Shown: positions 1-9,068, numbered from the stretch's first letter. The stretch is DNA of 64,000 nucleotides from Stagnihabitans lacustris (GCF_025950525.1 NZ_JAPDGS010000003.1:124001-188000); one strand, 5' to 3'. The notes: generated by a model from the sequence alone, not told the origin. Numbers and translations are program-made.

Positions 1-1284
1 GGTGTCGAAGCCCTCGGCCACAAAGCCGCCATCCCGCGCCAGCAAAGGCGGCTCCGCCACCAAAGCCGCATCCAAAAGCCCCACCAGATCCTCATGGCCG
101 AGCAAAGCCGCGTCGAACAACGGCCCGCCCTGAACCATCCCCGCCACCCGCGCGGCGCCCATCAACCCTGCCCGCACCGCCGCCAGATCCCGCGGCCCAC
201 CGCGCTCCAAGGCCAGCCGCGACAGAGCCCGGTCCATATCCGGCACCATCCGCAAGGCATCGCGCAGCCCGTGCCGGTCGCCGTCGATCACCCAGGTCAC
301 CCGCGCCAGCCGCCCCCGCACCACCGCCACATCCCGCGACGGAGACCCCAACCGCGCCTCCAACAACCGCGCCCCCGCCGAAGTCACCGTCCGGTCGATC
401 ACCGACAGCAAAGACCCCTCCCGCCCGCCGCTCAAAGCCTGCGTCAGCTCCAGGTTCCGCCGCGTCGCCCCGTCCATCTGAACGGTCCCTCCCGAAGCCT
501 CCCGCACCGGAGCCCTCAGCAGCGGCAGTTTCCCCCTCTGCGTCAGCTCCAGATAGTCAACCAAAGCCCCCATGGCCGAAACCTCGGCCCGCGTGAAAGC
601 CCCGAACGAAGCCAACCCCGCCACGCCATAAAGCCGCGCCACCCGCGCCTCTGACCCGCTGGAATCAAACGACCCCCGGCCCAGCGAAGTGACCTGAGCC
701 CCCGCCTCCTCGATCCCCTCGCGCCAAACCGCCTCCCGCGCCTCGGACACCAGCACTTCCTTCGGCCCCAACCGCGCCAATTCCGCCCCAAGCTTCGCCC
801 CCGGGCAGGTCATCACCCGAAACTCCCCGGTGGAAATATCCGCCCAGGCCAAAGCCCCCTCATCCCGCACCTCGGCGAAAGCGCACAGGTAATTCGCCCG
901 CCGCGCCTCCAGCAACGTGTCCTCGGTCAGGGTCCCCGGCGTCACAAGCCGCACGACATCCCGGCGAACGACCGACTTATACCCGCGCTTCTTCGCCTCC
1001 GCCGGGTCCTCCATCTGCTCGGCAATCGCGACGCGGAACCCTTTGCGGATCAGCGCCAGCAAATAGCCCTCCGCCGCATGGACAGGCACGCCGCACATCT
1101 GGATGGGCGCGCCCTGATGCGTGCCGCGCTTGGTCAGGGCAATATCCAAGGCCTCGGCCGCCAGCACCGCATCCTGAAAGAACATCTCATAGAAGTCGCC
1201 CATCCGGTAAAAGAGCAAAGCCCCCGGATGCTGCGCCTTGATCTCCAGATATTGCGCCATCATCGGCGTCACGTCGTCAGCCAT
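1..1284 (-). CDS. mutS: DNA mismatch repair protein MutS (N-terminal 428 residues; 3' end outside window)
   Basis: Mismatch-recognition ATPase of methyl-independent/MutL-dependent mismatch repair. Translating the minus strand from the ATG at 1284 gives an uninterrupted frame to the window edge. It starts with the MutS domain I signature, including the F-Y-E mismatch-wedge motif (GDFYEMF, about residues 28-34), followed by TKRG, CGVPVHAAEGYL and AIAEQMEDP, all diagnostic of MutS. The connector and lever regions follow, with LDYLELTQ-type and DRTVTSAGARLL stretches. The ATPase domain lies beyond the left edge and cannot be assessed. It is transcribed divergently from the glycosyltransferase gene starting at 1402, leaving 117 bases for two promoters. 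No frameshift is seen. Confidence 0.95.
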   Translation of the reverse strand, partial: MADDVTPMMAQYLEIKAQHPGALLFYRMGDFYEMFFQDAVLAAEALDIALTKRGTHQGAPIQMCGVPVHAAEGYLLALIRKGFRVAIAEQMEDPAEAKKRGYKSVVRRDVVRLVTPGTLTEDTLLEARRANYLCAFAEVRDEGALAWADISTGEFRVMTCPGAKLGAELARLGPKEVLVSEAREAVWREGIEEAGAQVTSLGRGSFDSSGSEARVARLYGVAGLASFGAFTRAEVSAMGALVDYLELTQRGKLPLLRAPVREASGGTVQMDGATRRNLELTQALSGGREGSLLSVIDRTVTSAGARLLEARLGSPSRDVAVVRGRLARVTWVIDGDRHGLRDALRMVPDMDRALSRLALERGGPRDLAAVRAGLMGAARVAGMVQGGPLFDAALLGHEDLVGLLDAALVAEPPLLARDGGFVAEGFDT

Positions 1285-1401
1285 CGCCCACTCCTTGATC
1301 GCCGCCACAAAACCACTGCCCGTCGCAAAAGGGAACCCGTCAAGCCACTGGTAAGCCCCGCCCCCTCTGGTATTCTCGCCCCGGAAACAATCGGTCCAAC
1401 C

Positions 1402-3147
1402 ATGCAGAACCAGATCCATTTCGATCTCTCGCCCGAGGTTCTGATCCTCGACCCGTTCCACACGCCGGACTTCCATGTCCTGCGTCAGCCGGATTTCCTG
1501 TGGCGTGCCATCCCGGCCGGCCGCATCCATGGCTTTGCCGCCTCCGAACACCCGCAGGTCAACGACCGCATCCAGTCGGTCCTGACGGCCACCAAACGCG
1601 ACCGGCTGTTTACCCGCGCTTTGGAAGTGGCCACGGTGCCCGTCCACCTGTCCGACGTCTGGTTCCGCAAATCCTGGGTCACGCAAGGCGCGCGCTGCCT
1701 GATTTCGGGCGCCGCCGGCCTGCGCCTGCTGAACCGCTACGCCTGGGAGCATGAGGCGACCGACGGCGACACGCGCCTGGCCGATCACTTCGCGCGCCTG
1801 CAGGCGATCCCCGGTCCCCGGACCCTTGCGCAGGTCCCGGATGACCTCGCCCCCGGCACGCCGATTGCCATCGAGTGTCGCAACACCTTCAACTACTACC
1901 ACTTCCTGACCGAAAGCCTCTGCCAGCTGTGCCTGGTTCAGGAAACCGGCCTCAAGGGTCCGATCTACCTGCATTTCCCGAACAACCAAGAGAAAACCCG
2001 CGGCTTCACCCGCGCCTTTGTCGAGGTGCTTTTCCCCGAACTGGCCCCCCGCGTGATCTTTGACCGCGCCCCGGTGCATCACGCCGAAGTCGTGGTGCCC
2101 TATAACTTCACCGCGTCTCTGTATCAGCTTTCCAGTGCCGAACTGGACGGCTTTGAACACGAATTCCCGCCCGTGGGTGCGTGGAAAGGCCGCCGCGCCA
2201 CCCGCGCCAGTCACGCGATCCTGGCCGGTCATGCGGTCGACTCCAGCCTGTTCAAACTCCGCGCCCGCGCGCTGCAGGCGATCCAGGGTCGCGACACCAC
2301 CCACCTGCCGAAACGCTTCTGGATCACCCGCGAGGGCGAGGCCCGCGACCGGCGGATGAAGGGCGAAGAGGATATCCTCGACATGCTGCGCCTGTTCGGT
2401 TTCGAAGAGGTCGCCTTCGAACGCCTGACGCCCTTGGACCAGATCGCCCTGATGGCGGGTGCCGAGATGATGATCTCCTACCACGGCGCCGGTTTCACCA
2501 ACATGCTCTTCGCCCCGCCCGATGCGACAGTGATCGAGATCGGGACCCTGCAAACCGCCATGTATCGCTGGCCAGACTTCTGGCCGCTGGCCGCGGTTTC
2601 GGGCTGCCGCTACCTGACCTTCTTTGCCGATTTCGACGCCGAGGACCCAACGCGCGAACCGCAATTCTCCGAGGACGGCATCGTCCCCGTCCATCTCTCG
2701 CGCTTGGGCCTTGCGCGGATCATGTCGGTCGTGGTCTCGCTTCTGGGAGAGACCCCCGAATTCCAAAGCGCGGATGAGGTTCAGACTCTGGGCCAGACCC
2801 TGATGGCCATAGGCGAACACGACCGCGCCAAGGCCTTGTTCGAGACACATGTGGCCCTGTCCGAAGGCCATGTCGGCCTGTCGCTGGCCATGGCGGACCT
2901 CGCCGACCACCAGGGCGACAAGGCGGCAACCCTGGCAGCCCTTTACGCCGCCTACCGCGCCGATCCTTCGGACTGGGCCATCCTGATCCGCATGCTCTGG
3001 TGCGCCCGCGCGATGAACCAATCGGAACTGGTCGGCACGCTTCTGGCCACGTTGCACGACGGTTTCCCCGACCGCTATGACGCCTTCGCCCGCGCCCGCC
3101 CCTGGGTGCGCGACTATTACCAATCCGAAAAGGCCGCCGCCCAATGA
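1402..3147 (+). CDS. Glycosyltransferase family 61 (DUF563) protein with C-terminal TPR-like region
   Basis: Predicted cytoplasmic glycosyltransferase of 581 residues. The central part has the GT61/DUF563 pattern: FWITRE, then a segment leading to MISYHGAGFTNMLFAPP and VIEIG, the usual nucleotide-sugar-binding end of this family. The last ~110 residues (from about nucleotide 2780) are helical, with ALFETHVALSEGH and TLAALYAAYRADPSDW resembling tetratricopeptide units. The start at 1402 was preferred over an upstream in-frame codon because the upstream part overlaps the mutS coding region and has no family similarity; no clear ribosome binding site precedes it. The stop overlaps the next start in an ATGA, so it is probably co-transcribed with the aminotransferase. 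Acceptor and sugar are unknown; a surface polysaccharide or glycoprotein role is inference. Confidence 0.8.
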   Translation: MQNQIHFDLSPEVLILDPFHTPDFHVLRQPDFLWRAIPAGRIHGFAASEHPQVNDRIQSVLTATKRDRLFTRALEVATVPVHLSDVWFRKSWVTQGARCLISGAAGLRLLNRYAWEHEATDGDTRLADHFARLQAIPGPRTLAQVPDDLAPGTPIAIECRNTFNYYHFLTESLCQLCLVQETGLKGPIYLHFPNNQEKTRGFTRAFVEVLFPELAPRVIFDRAPVHHAEVVVPYNFTASLYQLSSAELDGFEHEFPPVGAWKGRRATRASHAILAGHAVDSSLFKLRARALQAIQGRDTTHLPKRFWITREGEARDRRMKGEEDILDMLRLFGFEEVAFERLTPLDQIALMAGAEMMISYHGAGFTNMLFAPPDATVIEIGTLQTAMYRWPDFWPLAAVSGCRYLTFFADFDAEDPTREPQFSEDGIVPVHLSRLGLARIMSVVVSLLGETPEFQSADEVQTLGQTLMAIGEHDRAKALFETHVALSEGHVGLSLAMADLADHQGDKAATLAALYAAYRADPSDWAILIRMLWCARAMNQSELVGTLLATLHDGFPDRYDAFARARPWVRDYYQSEKAAAQ

Positions 3148-4040
3148 CCGACGTGTCCACCCACCAGGCCGAAGAAGACGCCCGCAACGAAAACATCCTG
3201 ATCTGGCTGAACGGCGCCGTGGTTCCCAAGGCCCAGGCCCTCGTTTCAGTCTACGACGCAGGCTTCATGCTGGGCGATGGCGTCTGGGAGGGCATCCGGC
3301 TTTACAACAACCGCTGGTCCTTCCTGGATGAGCATATCGACCGCCTGTTCGAGGCCGCGCTTGCCATCGACCTGGACATCGCCCGCAGCAAAGATGATGT
3401 CAAAAAGGCCATCACAGATACACAATCCGCCAATCAGATGACCACAGACGCCCATGCGCGCCTGATGGTGACGCGCGGCGTCAAGTCCCGCCCCTTCCAG
3501 CACCCGAAACTCTCCCGCCAGGGCCCGACGATGGCGATCATCATGGAACATTCGCGCCCGAAACTGCCGCGGCCCATCCGTCTTGCGACCGTCCCTCACC
3601 TGCGCGGCCTGCCGATGACCCAGGACCCCAAGCTGAACTCCCATTCCAAGCTGAACTGCATCCTGGCCTGCATCGCCGCCGAAAAGGCCGGCGCGGACGA
3701 GGCCCTGATGCTGGACATCCACGGCTTTGTGAACACCACCAACGCCTGCAACTTCTTCATCGTCCGCAAGGGCGAGGTTTGGACCTCCACCGGCGACTAC
3801 TGCATGAACGGCATCACCCGGCAAAAGGTCATCGACCTTTGCCGCGCCAACGGAATCCCCGTCCGCGAGAAAAACTTCTCCCTTGTCGAAACCTATTCCG
3901 CCGACGAAGCCTTCCTGACCGGCACCTTCGGCGCGCAAACCCCGGTTGGCATGATCGACGGCCGCCAGATCGGCACCGGCCAACTTGGCCCGATGACCGA
4001 ACGCATCCGCGCCCTATACAAAACCCTCGTCGGCGCCTGA
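3144..4040 (+). CDS. PLP-dependent class IV aminotransferase (branched-chain/D-amino acid aminotransferase-like)
   Basis: A 298-residue fold-type IV PLP enzyme. Visible family features are the N-terminal WLNGAVVP, VYDAGFMLGDGVWEGIR and a conserved arginine region (ARLMVTRGV), then the segment NSHSKLNCILACIAAEKAGADEALMLD in parts, where the Lys of HSKLN is the likely Schiff-base lysine. The GFVNTTNACNFFIV stretch matches the phosphate-binding part of the fold, and GTFGAQTPVG the C-terminal loop. Length fits BCAT/DAAT enzymes. It follows the GT61 gene with a 4-base overlap and precedes a sulfotransferase-like gene by 75 bases that contain a hairpin repeat. Substrate (branched-chain, D-amino or 4-amino-4-deoxychorismate type) cannot be decided by eye, so no gene symbol is given. 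Confidence 0.85.
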   Translation: MTDVSTHQAEEDARNENILIWLNGAVVPKAQALVSVYDAGFMLGDGVWEGIRLYNNRWSFLDEHIDRLFEAALAIDLDIARSKDDVKKAITDTQSANQMTTDAHARLMVTRGVKSRPFQHPKLSRQGPTMAIIMEHSRPKLPRPIRLATVPHLRGLPMTQDPKLNSHSKLNCILACIAAEKAGADEALMLDIHGFVNTTNACNFFIVRKGEVWTSTGDYCMNGITRQKVIDLCRANGIPVREKNFSLVETYSADEAFLTGTFGAQTPVGMIDGRQIGTGQLGPMTERIRALYKTLVGA

Positions 4041-4052
4041 TTTCACACTGAC

Positions 4053-4100
4053 CCAAATATTCCACGGGGGTTTGGGGGTGGGAAACCCCCAATCTCCCGG
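4053..4100. repeat. Intergenic palindromic repeat (copy 1)
   Basis: Between the aminotransferase and the sulfotransferase-like gene. The sequence begins CAAATATTCC, then GGGGGTTT (4066-4073) pairs perfectly with AAACCCCC (4083-4090) around a G-rich loop. A similar block (AAATATCCTTGGAGGGG) lies at 47391-47435. From general experience such AAATAT-CC-GGGGGTTTGGGG blocks recur between genes in Rhodobacterales; the count in this genome cannot be determined here. Confidence 0.5.
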
Positions 4101-4115
4101 TCAAGCAGAGATACC

Positions 4116-4832
4116 ATGACCCAGAAAATCGCCATGTGGAGCGGCCCGCGCAATCTCTCCACCGCCATGCTCTACAGTTTCGCCGCGCGGGGCGATTGCG
4201 CCGTTTGGGACGAGCCCTTCTACGCCGCCTATCTGCAGGCCACCAACCTTCCCCATCCCATGGCCGCCGAGGTCATCGCAGCTGGTGAGCCCGATCCGCA
4301 AAAGGTCGCCACCCTTTGCACCCAAAACCCGCCTTTGCAGAGCCTGTTTTACCAAAAGCACATGACGTTGCACATGATCCCCGCCTTTGATCGCGGGTTT
4401 CTGAAAGACCTGACCAATGCCTTCCTGATCCGCCACCCCGCCCGCGTCATCGCCTCCTATGCGCAAAAGCGGGAATCCCCGACGCTGGCCGACCTTGGCT
4501 TCACGCAACAGACCGAGCTTTTCGACCAGGTCGCCCAAATGACCGGCGCGGCCCCGCCTGTGGTCGACAGCGCCGACATCCGCGCCAACCCGAAAGCCAC
4601 CCTGTTTCGGCTCTGCACCCGCCTGAATATCCCCTATACCGACCGGATGCTGACCTGGCCGCCCGGTCCCAAACCCTTCGACGGGGTCTGGGCGCCACAT
4701 TGGTATAACGCGGTCCATGCCTCGACCGGACTGGGCGATCCGGAAGGCCCGCTCCCGACCCTGACGCCAGAGCTTCAAAGGCTCTGCGACCAGGCCATGC
4801 CGCATTACGACAGATTAAGGAAATTCATCTAG
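4116..4832 (+). CDS. Sulfotransferase-like P-loop family protein
   Basis: A 238-residue protein opening with IAMWSGPRNLSTAMLYSF, a degenerate P-loop of the type seen in sulfotransferase-like proteins, where PAPS phosphate binding would occur. It continues with WDEPFYAAYL and a basic LIRHPARVIASYAQ segment, which matches the 3'-phosphate-binding RxxxxxxxS element of sulfotransferases. The C-terminal half has FDGVWAPHWYNAVHAS. Small size and lack of a signal peptide suggest a cytosolic protein. It sits 75 bases after the class IV aminotransferase, a pairing that looks functional (see findings). Actual sulfotransfer activity is unproven, and a role as an ATP-independent sugar or amino-group partner enzyme is equally open. 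Confidence 0.7.
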   Translation: MTQKIAMWSGPRNLSTAMLYSFAARGDCAVWDEPFYAAYLQATNLPHPMAAEVIAAGEPDPQKVATLCTQNPPLQSLFYQKHMTLHMIPAFDRGFLKDLTNAFLIRHPARVIASYAQKRESPTLADLGFTQQTELFDQVAQMTGAAPPVVDSADIRANPKATLFRLCTRLNIPYTDRMLTWPPGPKPFDGVWAPHWYNAVHASTGLGDPEGPLPTLTPELQRLCDQAMPHYDRLRKFI

Positions 4833-4849
4833 CCTTCCACAGGCGATTC

Positions 4850-4877
4850 TTGACAGAGAACCGCCGATCCATATCCT
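4850..4877 (+). promoter_or_regulatory. Sigma-70-type promoter of RTX gene 1
   Basis: A perfect -35 hexamer TTGACA (4850-4855) and a -10-like TATCCT (4872-4877) are separated by 16 bases. The expected start of transcription near 4884 leaves a short leader of about 25 bases before the ATG at 4909. It lies just after the stop of the sulfotransferase-like gene, so the RTX gene appears to have its own promoter. Confidence 0.6.
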
Positions 4878-4908
4878 ATTGCCCATCAACAATAAAAATG
4901 AGCAGCAC

Positions 4909-6792
4909 ATGACCATTACCGCGCAAAGCGCCCCGTCCTTGATTGAATCCGTCGGATTTTACGACATCACAGATGTCACCAAGCTTCCCCGCAACACCGA
5001 TATCGCGACGCTGTCCGACGGCCGCTATGTCGTGGTCTGGCAAGAGATCCTCGGTCGCCCGGCCGCGGGTGTCTCTGACACCGACGGCGCCATCTTTGGC
5101 CGGATCTACAACGCCGACGGCACCGCCGCGACCGAGGCCTTCCAGCTGAACCTGTTCTTCCCGGGCCTGCAGGCCAATCCCCGCGTCGTGGCGACGCCCG
5201 GCGGTGGATTTGTCGTGTCCTATGACTCGACCCTGACCTGGGCATCGACGCCGACCGATGTCGACACTTTCGCGGTCTGGTATGACGGCAACGGCGCCGT
5301 GGTTCCGATCCTCAGCAATTCCAACGCGGTCAACACCTATGACATCGACCGCGACGCCCCGACCCTGGTCGAGACCAAGAACTTCATCACCGGCCTGAAC
5401 AACGGCAATGTGGCGGCGGTTTCCGACAACAAACTGGTTCAGATCTTCGATACGCCCGGTCATGTCCTGACCAGCAATGCCGATGTCTCGGCTGGTGGCT
5501 TTGTCGAGATCACCGGCATCACCCAACTGGCCGCGGGCAATATCGTGATCTCGGGAAAGACCGCCAATGGCAGCGCGATCCTGCGGGTTTCGGATTCCAC
5601 CCTCGGCGCCGCGCCGCCGGATATCCCGGGCCTGGCCGGTCCGGTCATTTTCGGCACGCTGCTGAATGGCCTGGTCAAGGATGTGCGCGTGACCGCCGCC
5701 AAGCCCGGCCAGTTCAACCCGATGGACCCCGACAGCTTTGCCCATGGCGGCTTTTTGATCACCGCTCTGGTGCCGAATGGCGCCGCGGCCTCCAAACTGG
5801 TGCTTCAGGCCTTCACCGCCTGGGGTCAACAGCTTGGCACGGATGTGCAACTGCCCAGTGCCATCACGCTGAACACCGGCAAGCCGGACTATGACGTCCT
5901 GGCCCTGTCGGACGGGACCTTTGTCATTGCTTGGGTCACGCAGGGCGACACGGGGCAAGATGTGATGGTCGGCCATTACGATGCCGATGCCCAACCGCTT
6001 GGCGCGCCGGTCATCGTGCAGGGCAGTGCCCTGACCGGAGACCAGACCGACCCGCACCTGGCGCAACTGGCCAATGGCCGGGTTGTCCTGACCTATACCG
6101 ACTTCGGCCAGAACGTCATCGGCGGCATCACCGAGACGCTGCACAGCGTGACGCTTACCCTTGCCTCGACTTCGGGTCCCCTGAACGCGACGGCTGGGGC
6201 GGATGTGCTGAACGGCACCGGGACGCATGATGCGATCTCGGGTCTTGCGGGGTCGGACACGATCGACGGCAAGGCGGGCAACGACGCGATCTATGGCGGT
6301 CTTGGCAATGACGTCCTGCGCGGCGACCTTGGCAATGACATGCTGAACGGTGGCGCGGGCGGAGACCAGCTTTTCGGTGCCACCGGCGACGATGCGCTTT
6401 GGGGCGGCGAGGGCAATGACATCCTGCGCGGCGAGATCGGGCGCGATTTCCTGCGAGGCGGGGCGGGCAATGACCAGCTTTTCGGCGGGCTGGACAATGA
6501 CCGGCTGGACGGGGGTGCTGGCAACGACACGTTGAACGGCGGGCCCGGGGTCGATATCTTCATCTTCCGCAGCGGCGGCGGGATCGACCAGGTCCAGGAC
6601 TTTGCCGGCGAAGACTTCTTGCGGCTGGATCACGCGCTTTGGGCGGCCAGCGGAGACCTGACGGCCGCCGCTGTCCTGACCACCTTCCGCACCGAGGTCG
6701 CGGGCAGCACGATCCTGACCTTTGCGGGTGGCGAACAGATCACGCTGACCGGCATCATCGGGATCACCGCCGCGGATTTGCAGATCCTGTGA
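4909..6792 (+). CDS. RTX calcium-binding protein 1, secreted type (beta-propeller-like N-terminus)
   Basis: A 627-residue protein of the hemolysin-type calcium-binding family. The first ~420 residues contain recurring strand motifs of the kind LSDGRYVVVWQE, GGGFVVSYDS, LSDGTFVIAWV and NGRVVLTYTDFG, suggesting a beta-propeller or beta-sandwich repeat. From about nucleotide 6190 to 6560 nonapeptide RTX repeats (GGxGNDxLxG) follow, then an acidic C-terminal segment FIFRSGGGIDQVQDF that is typical of type I secretion substrates. There is no N-terminal signal peptide, consistent with type I export and calcium-triggered folding outside the cell. ATG 4909 was preferred to the upstream TTG at 4879 because that codon overlaps the -10 box of the promoter. 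No cognate type I transporter is encoded here. Function is unknown. Confidence 0.85.
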   Translation: MTITAQSAPSLIESVGFYDITDVTKLPRNTDIATLSDGRYVVVWQEILGRPAAGVSDTDGAIFGRIYNADGTAATEAFQLNLFFPGLQANPRVVATPGGGFVVSYDSTLTWASTPTDVDTFAVWYDGNGAVVPILSNSNAVNTYDIDRDAPTLVETKNFITGLNNGNVAAVSDNKLVQIFDTPGHVLTSNADVSAGGFVEITGITQLAAGNIVISGKTANGSAILRVSDSTLGAAPPDIPGLAGPVIFGTLLNGLVKDVRVTAAKPGQFNPMDPDSFAHGGFLITALVPNGAAASKLVLQAFTAWGQQLGTDVQLPSAITLNTGKPDYDVLALSDGTFVIAWVTQGDTGQDVMVGHYDADAQPLGAPVIVQGSALTGDQTDPHLAQLANGRVVLTYTDFGQNVIGGITETLHSVTLTLASTSGPLNATAGADVLNGTGTHDAISGLAGSDTIDGKAGNDAIYGGLGNDVLRGDLGNDMLNGGAGGDQLFGATGDDALWGGEGNDILRGEIGRDFLRGGAGNDQLFGGLDNDRLDGGAGNDTLNGGPGVDIFIFRSGGGIDQVQDFAGEDFLRLDHALWAASGDLTAAAVLTTFRTEVAGSTILTFAGGEQITLTGIIGITAADLQIL

Positions 6793-6823
6793 CTTCGGGC
6801 CCGGCCAGCGCGTCTGGCCGGGC

Positions 6824-7060
6824 TTAACCCTCCGGGTGAAAACGCTTTTTCGTCAGCAGGTTGGCGGCCATGAAGCCGACCGGCCCGGTCGCCATAGACA
6901 AGACAAAGGCGATGGGCCACGCTTGGACAAAGCCAAATCCCCAGGCCGCGAAAAAGCCGGGGACCCAGCCCATGTGCAAAAAGGTGAAGATGCCGGTCAT
7001 CAGGCAGGCCATCTGGGCCGAGATGAAGACTTGGGCGGTGATCAGGGTTTTACGATCCAT
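6824..7060 (-). CDS. DUF2798 small membrane protein
   Basis: A 78-residue integral membrane protein with two hydrophobic helices: one around ITAQVFISAQMACLMTGIFTFL and a second in WPIAFVLSMATGPVGFMAANLL (described by their ends). The pattern, with a short proline/glycine-rich connector and a charged C-terminus, matches DUF2798 proteins. Function is not known for the family. It converges on RTX gene 1 with 31 bases between stops. Its promoter should lie in 7061-7200, which holds no recognised regulatory element. Confidence 0.75.
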   Translation of the reverse strand: MDRKTLITAQVFISAQMACLMTGIFTFLHMGWVPGFFAAWGFGFVQAWPIAFVLSMATGPVGFMAANLLTKKRFHPEG

Positions 7061-7224
7061 CAGCGGTTCCTTTGGGGGCGCGCAAAAGCGTCCCCCGGTT
7101 GGGGTGACGCCGTGGGTTCGAAAACTCGACTAATTCCCTTGCGGGGGCCGGAATAACCTAACCGGCCGATCATTTTTCGGCCTGTTCGGGATAGGCCGCC
7201 CGGGTCTGTGCGTCAAGGGCAGAG

Positions 7225-7245
7225 GCCCCGGGTGAAGCCCGGGGC
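7225..7245. repeat. GC-rich hairpin downstream of argG
   Basis: GCCCCGGG (7225-7232) pairs perfectly with CCCGGGGC (7238-7245) around a 5-base loop, 23 bases after the argG stop. No T-run follows on the minus strand, so it may be a 3'-end stabilising hairpin or a dispersed palindrome rather than a classical terminator. A related, imperfect copy (CCCCGGCTTGAC...CGGGG) occurs at 17771-17790. Confidence 0.5.
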
Positions 7246-7267
7246 GCCTTGGTTCTTGCGGGCAAGG

Positions 7268-8497
7268 TTACTTTTTGACCCGAGCGTTGCGCGTCGCGAC
7301 CAGCTTCAGCCGCAGGGCGTTCAGGCGGATAAAGCCCTCGGCGTCCTTCTGGTCATAGGCGCCGGCGTCCTCTTCGAAGGTCACGTGCTTTTCGCTGTAA
7401 AGGCTGGACTCCGACCACCGCGCCACCGTCCGGGCAGAGCCCTTGTAAAGCTTGACCCGCACCGTGCCCGACACATGCTCTTGCGTCTTGTCGATCAGCG
7501 CCTGCAGCGCCTCGCGCTCGGGCGAGAACCAGAAGCCGTTGTAGATCAGTTCCGCATAGCGCGGCATGATCGAGTCTTTCAGGTGGCCGGCACCCGAATC
7601 CAGCGTGATTTGTTCGATGCCGCGGTGGGCCTCCAGCAGGATCGTGCCGCCGGGGGTTTCATAAAGGCCGCGCGACTTCATCCCGACGAAGCGGTTTTCG
7701 ACCAGGTCCAGCAGACCCACGCCATGTTTCCCGCCGATGTCGTTCAGCCGCGCCAGGATCGTGGCGGGCGACAGGGCCTCACCGTTGATCGAGACGGCAT
7801 CGCCGCGCTCAAAGCCGATTTCCACGTATTCCGGGGTATAGGGCGCCTGTTCGACCGGGGTGACGCGCTGATAGACGAACTCGGGCGCCTCTTCGGCGGG
7901 GTTCTCCAGCACTTTGCCCTCGGACGAGGTGTGCAACAGGTTGGCATCGACGCTGAACGGCGCTTCACCGCGCTTGTCCTTGGCAATCGGGATCTGGTTC
8001 GCCTCGGCAAACTCCAACAGCTTGGTCCGCGAGGTCAGGTCCCACAGACGCCAAGGCGCAATCACGCGGATCGAGGGGTCCAAAGCCGCAGCCGAGAGTT
8101 CGAACCGCACCTGATCATTGCCCTTGCCGGTCGCGCCATGGGCGACGGCATCGGCCCCGGTCTCATGCGCAATCCGCACAAGGTGCTGCGAAATCAGCGG
8201 GCGCGCAATCGACGTGCCCAGCAGATACAGCCCCTCATACAAAGCATTGGCGCGGAACATCGGGAAGACGAAGTCGCGCACGAATTCTTCGCGCACGTCG
8301 ACGATATGGATGTTCTTTTCCTCGATCCCCATCAGGATCGCCTTCTGCCGCGCGGGCTCCAGCTCTTCGCCCTGGCCCAGGTCGGCGGTGAACGTCACCA
8401 CCTCGCAGCCATATTCGGTCTGCAGCCATTTCAGGATGATGGACGTGTCGAGCCCGCCCGAATAGGCGAGGACGACTTTCTTGGGCTTGAAGGACAT
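7268..8497 (-). CDS. argG: Argininosuccinate synthase
   Basis: Catalyses ATP-dependent condensation of citrulline and aspartate to argininosuccinate, the penultimate step of arginine synthesis, in the cytoplasm. The 409-residue product begins [19 protein letters not shown], containing the SGGLDTS pyrophosphate-binding loop of N-type ATP pyrophosphatases. Further family signatures are [16 protein letters not shown] and [18 protein letters not shown]. The length equals that of known bacterial ArgG. It stands alone: the HPt gene ends 58 bases upstream in the same direction and a stable hairpin follows the stop. Nothing suggests special regulation in the leader. Confidence 0.98.
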   Translation of the reverse strand: MSFKPKKVVLAYSGGLDTSIILKWLQTEYGCEVVTFTADLGQGEELEPARQKAILMGIEEKNIHIVDVREEFVRDFVFPMFRANALYEGLYLLGTSIARPLISQHLVRIAHETGADAVAHGATGKGNDQVRFELSAAALDPSIRVIAPWRLWDLTSRTKLLEFAEANQIPIAKDKRGEAPFSVDANLLHTSSEGKVLENPAEEAPEFVYQRVTPVEQAPYTPEYVEIGFERGDAVSINGEALSPATILARLNDIGGKHGVGLLDLVENRFVGMKSRGLYETPGGTILLEAHRGIEQITLDSGAGHLKDSIMPRYAELIYNGFWFSPEREALQALIDKTQEHVSGTVRVKLYKGSARTVARWSESSLYSEKHVTFEEDAGAYDQKDAEGFIRLNALRLKLVATRNARVKK

Positions 8498-8555
8498 CAG
8501 ATGCTCCGGGCAAGGTTTCCCGGGGGAATAATCGCTTTATGACGCTCTCACAAGA

Positions 8556-8900
8556 TCAAGCGGCAAAGGCCCCGGCCTGTCCGCCCAGGAAAAGCGCGCG
8601 ACTTTCGACATAGGTGGCGCGCAGATGGTCCAGGTTGACCGATAGATCCCCCTGATTGGCGCGGCGTTCGCCATCCTGACAGCATTGCGCCAGGGCGTGA
8701 AAGCCCAGGTTCAGCGCGGCGCCCTTCAGGTAATGCAGGTCGGCGGCGAATTTCTTGGCGCCGACATCGGGCGTCATCCGGGCGACGGTTTCATCCGCCT
8801 CGTCCATGAAAAGGCCAACGACCTCTTCAAACCCATCCTCGCCGATTTCATAGCGCAGCTCACGCACGCGCGCCCAGTCGATCAACTGATCGTCGGTCAT
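8556..8900 (-). CDS. HPt domain phosphotransfer protein
   Basis: A 114-residue stand-alone histidine phosphotransfer protein. The motif LHYLKGAALNLGF carries the phospho-accepting histidine (His56) followed by the x-x-K-G signature. Surrounding helices (FMDEADETVARM before, RANQGDLSVNLDHLRATYVESR after) fit the four-helix HPt bundle. ATG 8900 is preferred because the upstream extension is not HPt-like and runs into the promoter region. It is transcribed divergently from the receiver-PP2C gene at 9069, so the pair may form one phosphorelay, with this protein donating phosphate to that receiver; this is inference from position. No histidine kinase is present next to it. Confidence 0.85.
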   Translation of the reverse strand: MTDDQLIDWARVRELRYEIGEDGFEEVVGLFMDEADETVARMTPDVGAKKFAADLHYLKGAALNLGFHALAQCCQDGERRANQGDLSVNLDHLRATYVESRALFLGGQAGAFAA

Positions 8901-9068
8901 TCCATAACCCCATACACGACACCCAATCCCAATCTGCCAGCGCCAGATGAACGCCGCGTTAATCCCTGCCGCGGTCGGACGAGTTTTATGCTTCACCCGG
9001 CCTTAACCTGCCGGGGGTCAGATGTGCGCATCCGGGGGAATACCGGTCCGAACTCGGGCTTTTGTTGC

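Noticed and set aside
1078..1401. N-terminal extension of the GT61 gene
   Set aside because: This region is the antisense of mutS coding sequence and lacks family similarity; ATG 1402 is a better start.
4876..6633. 585-codon frame on the minus strand opposite RTX gene 1
   Set aside because: Antisense shadow of RTX repeats; low-complexity Val/Asp/Ala protein without family motif; overlaps the RTX promoter.
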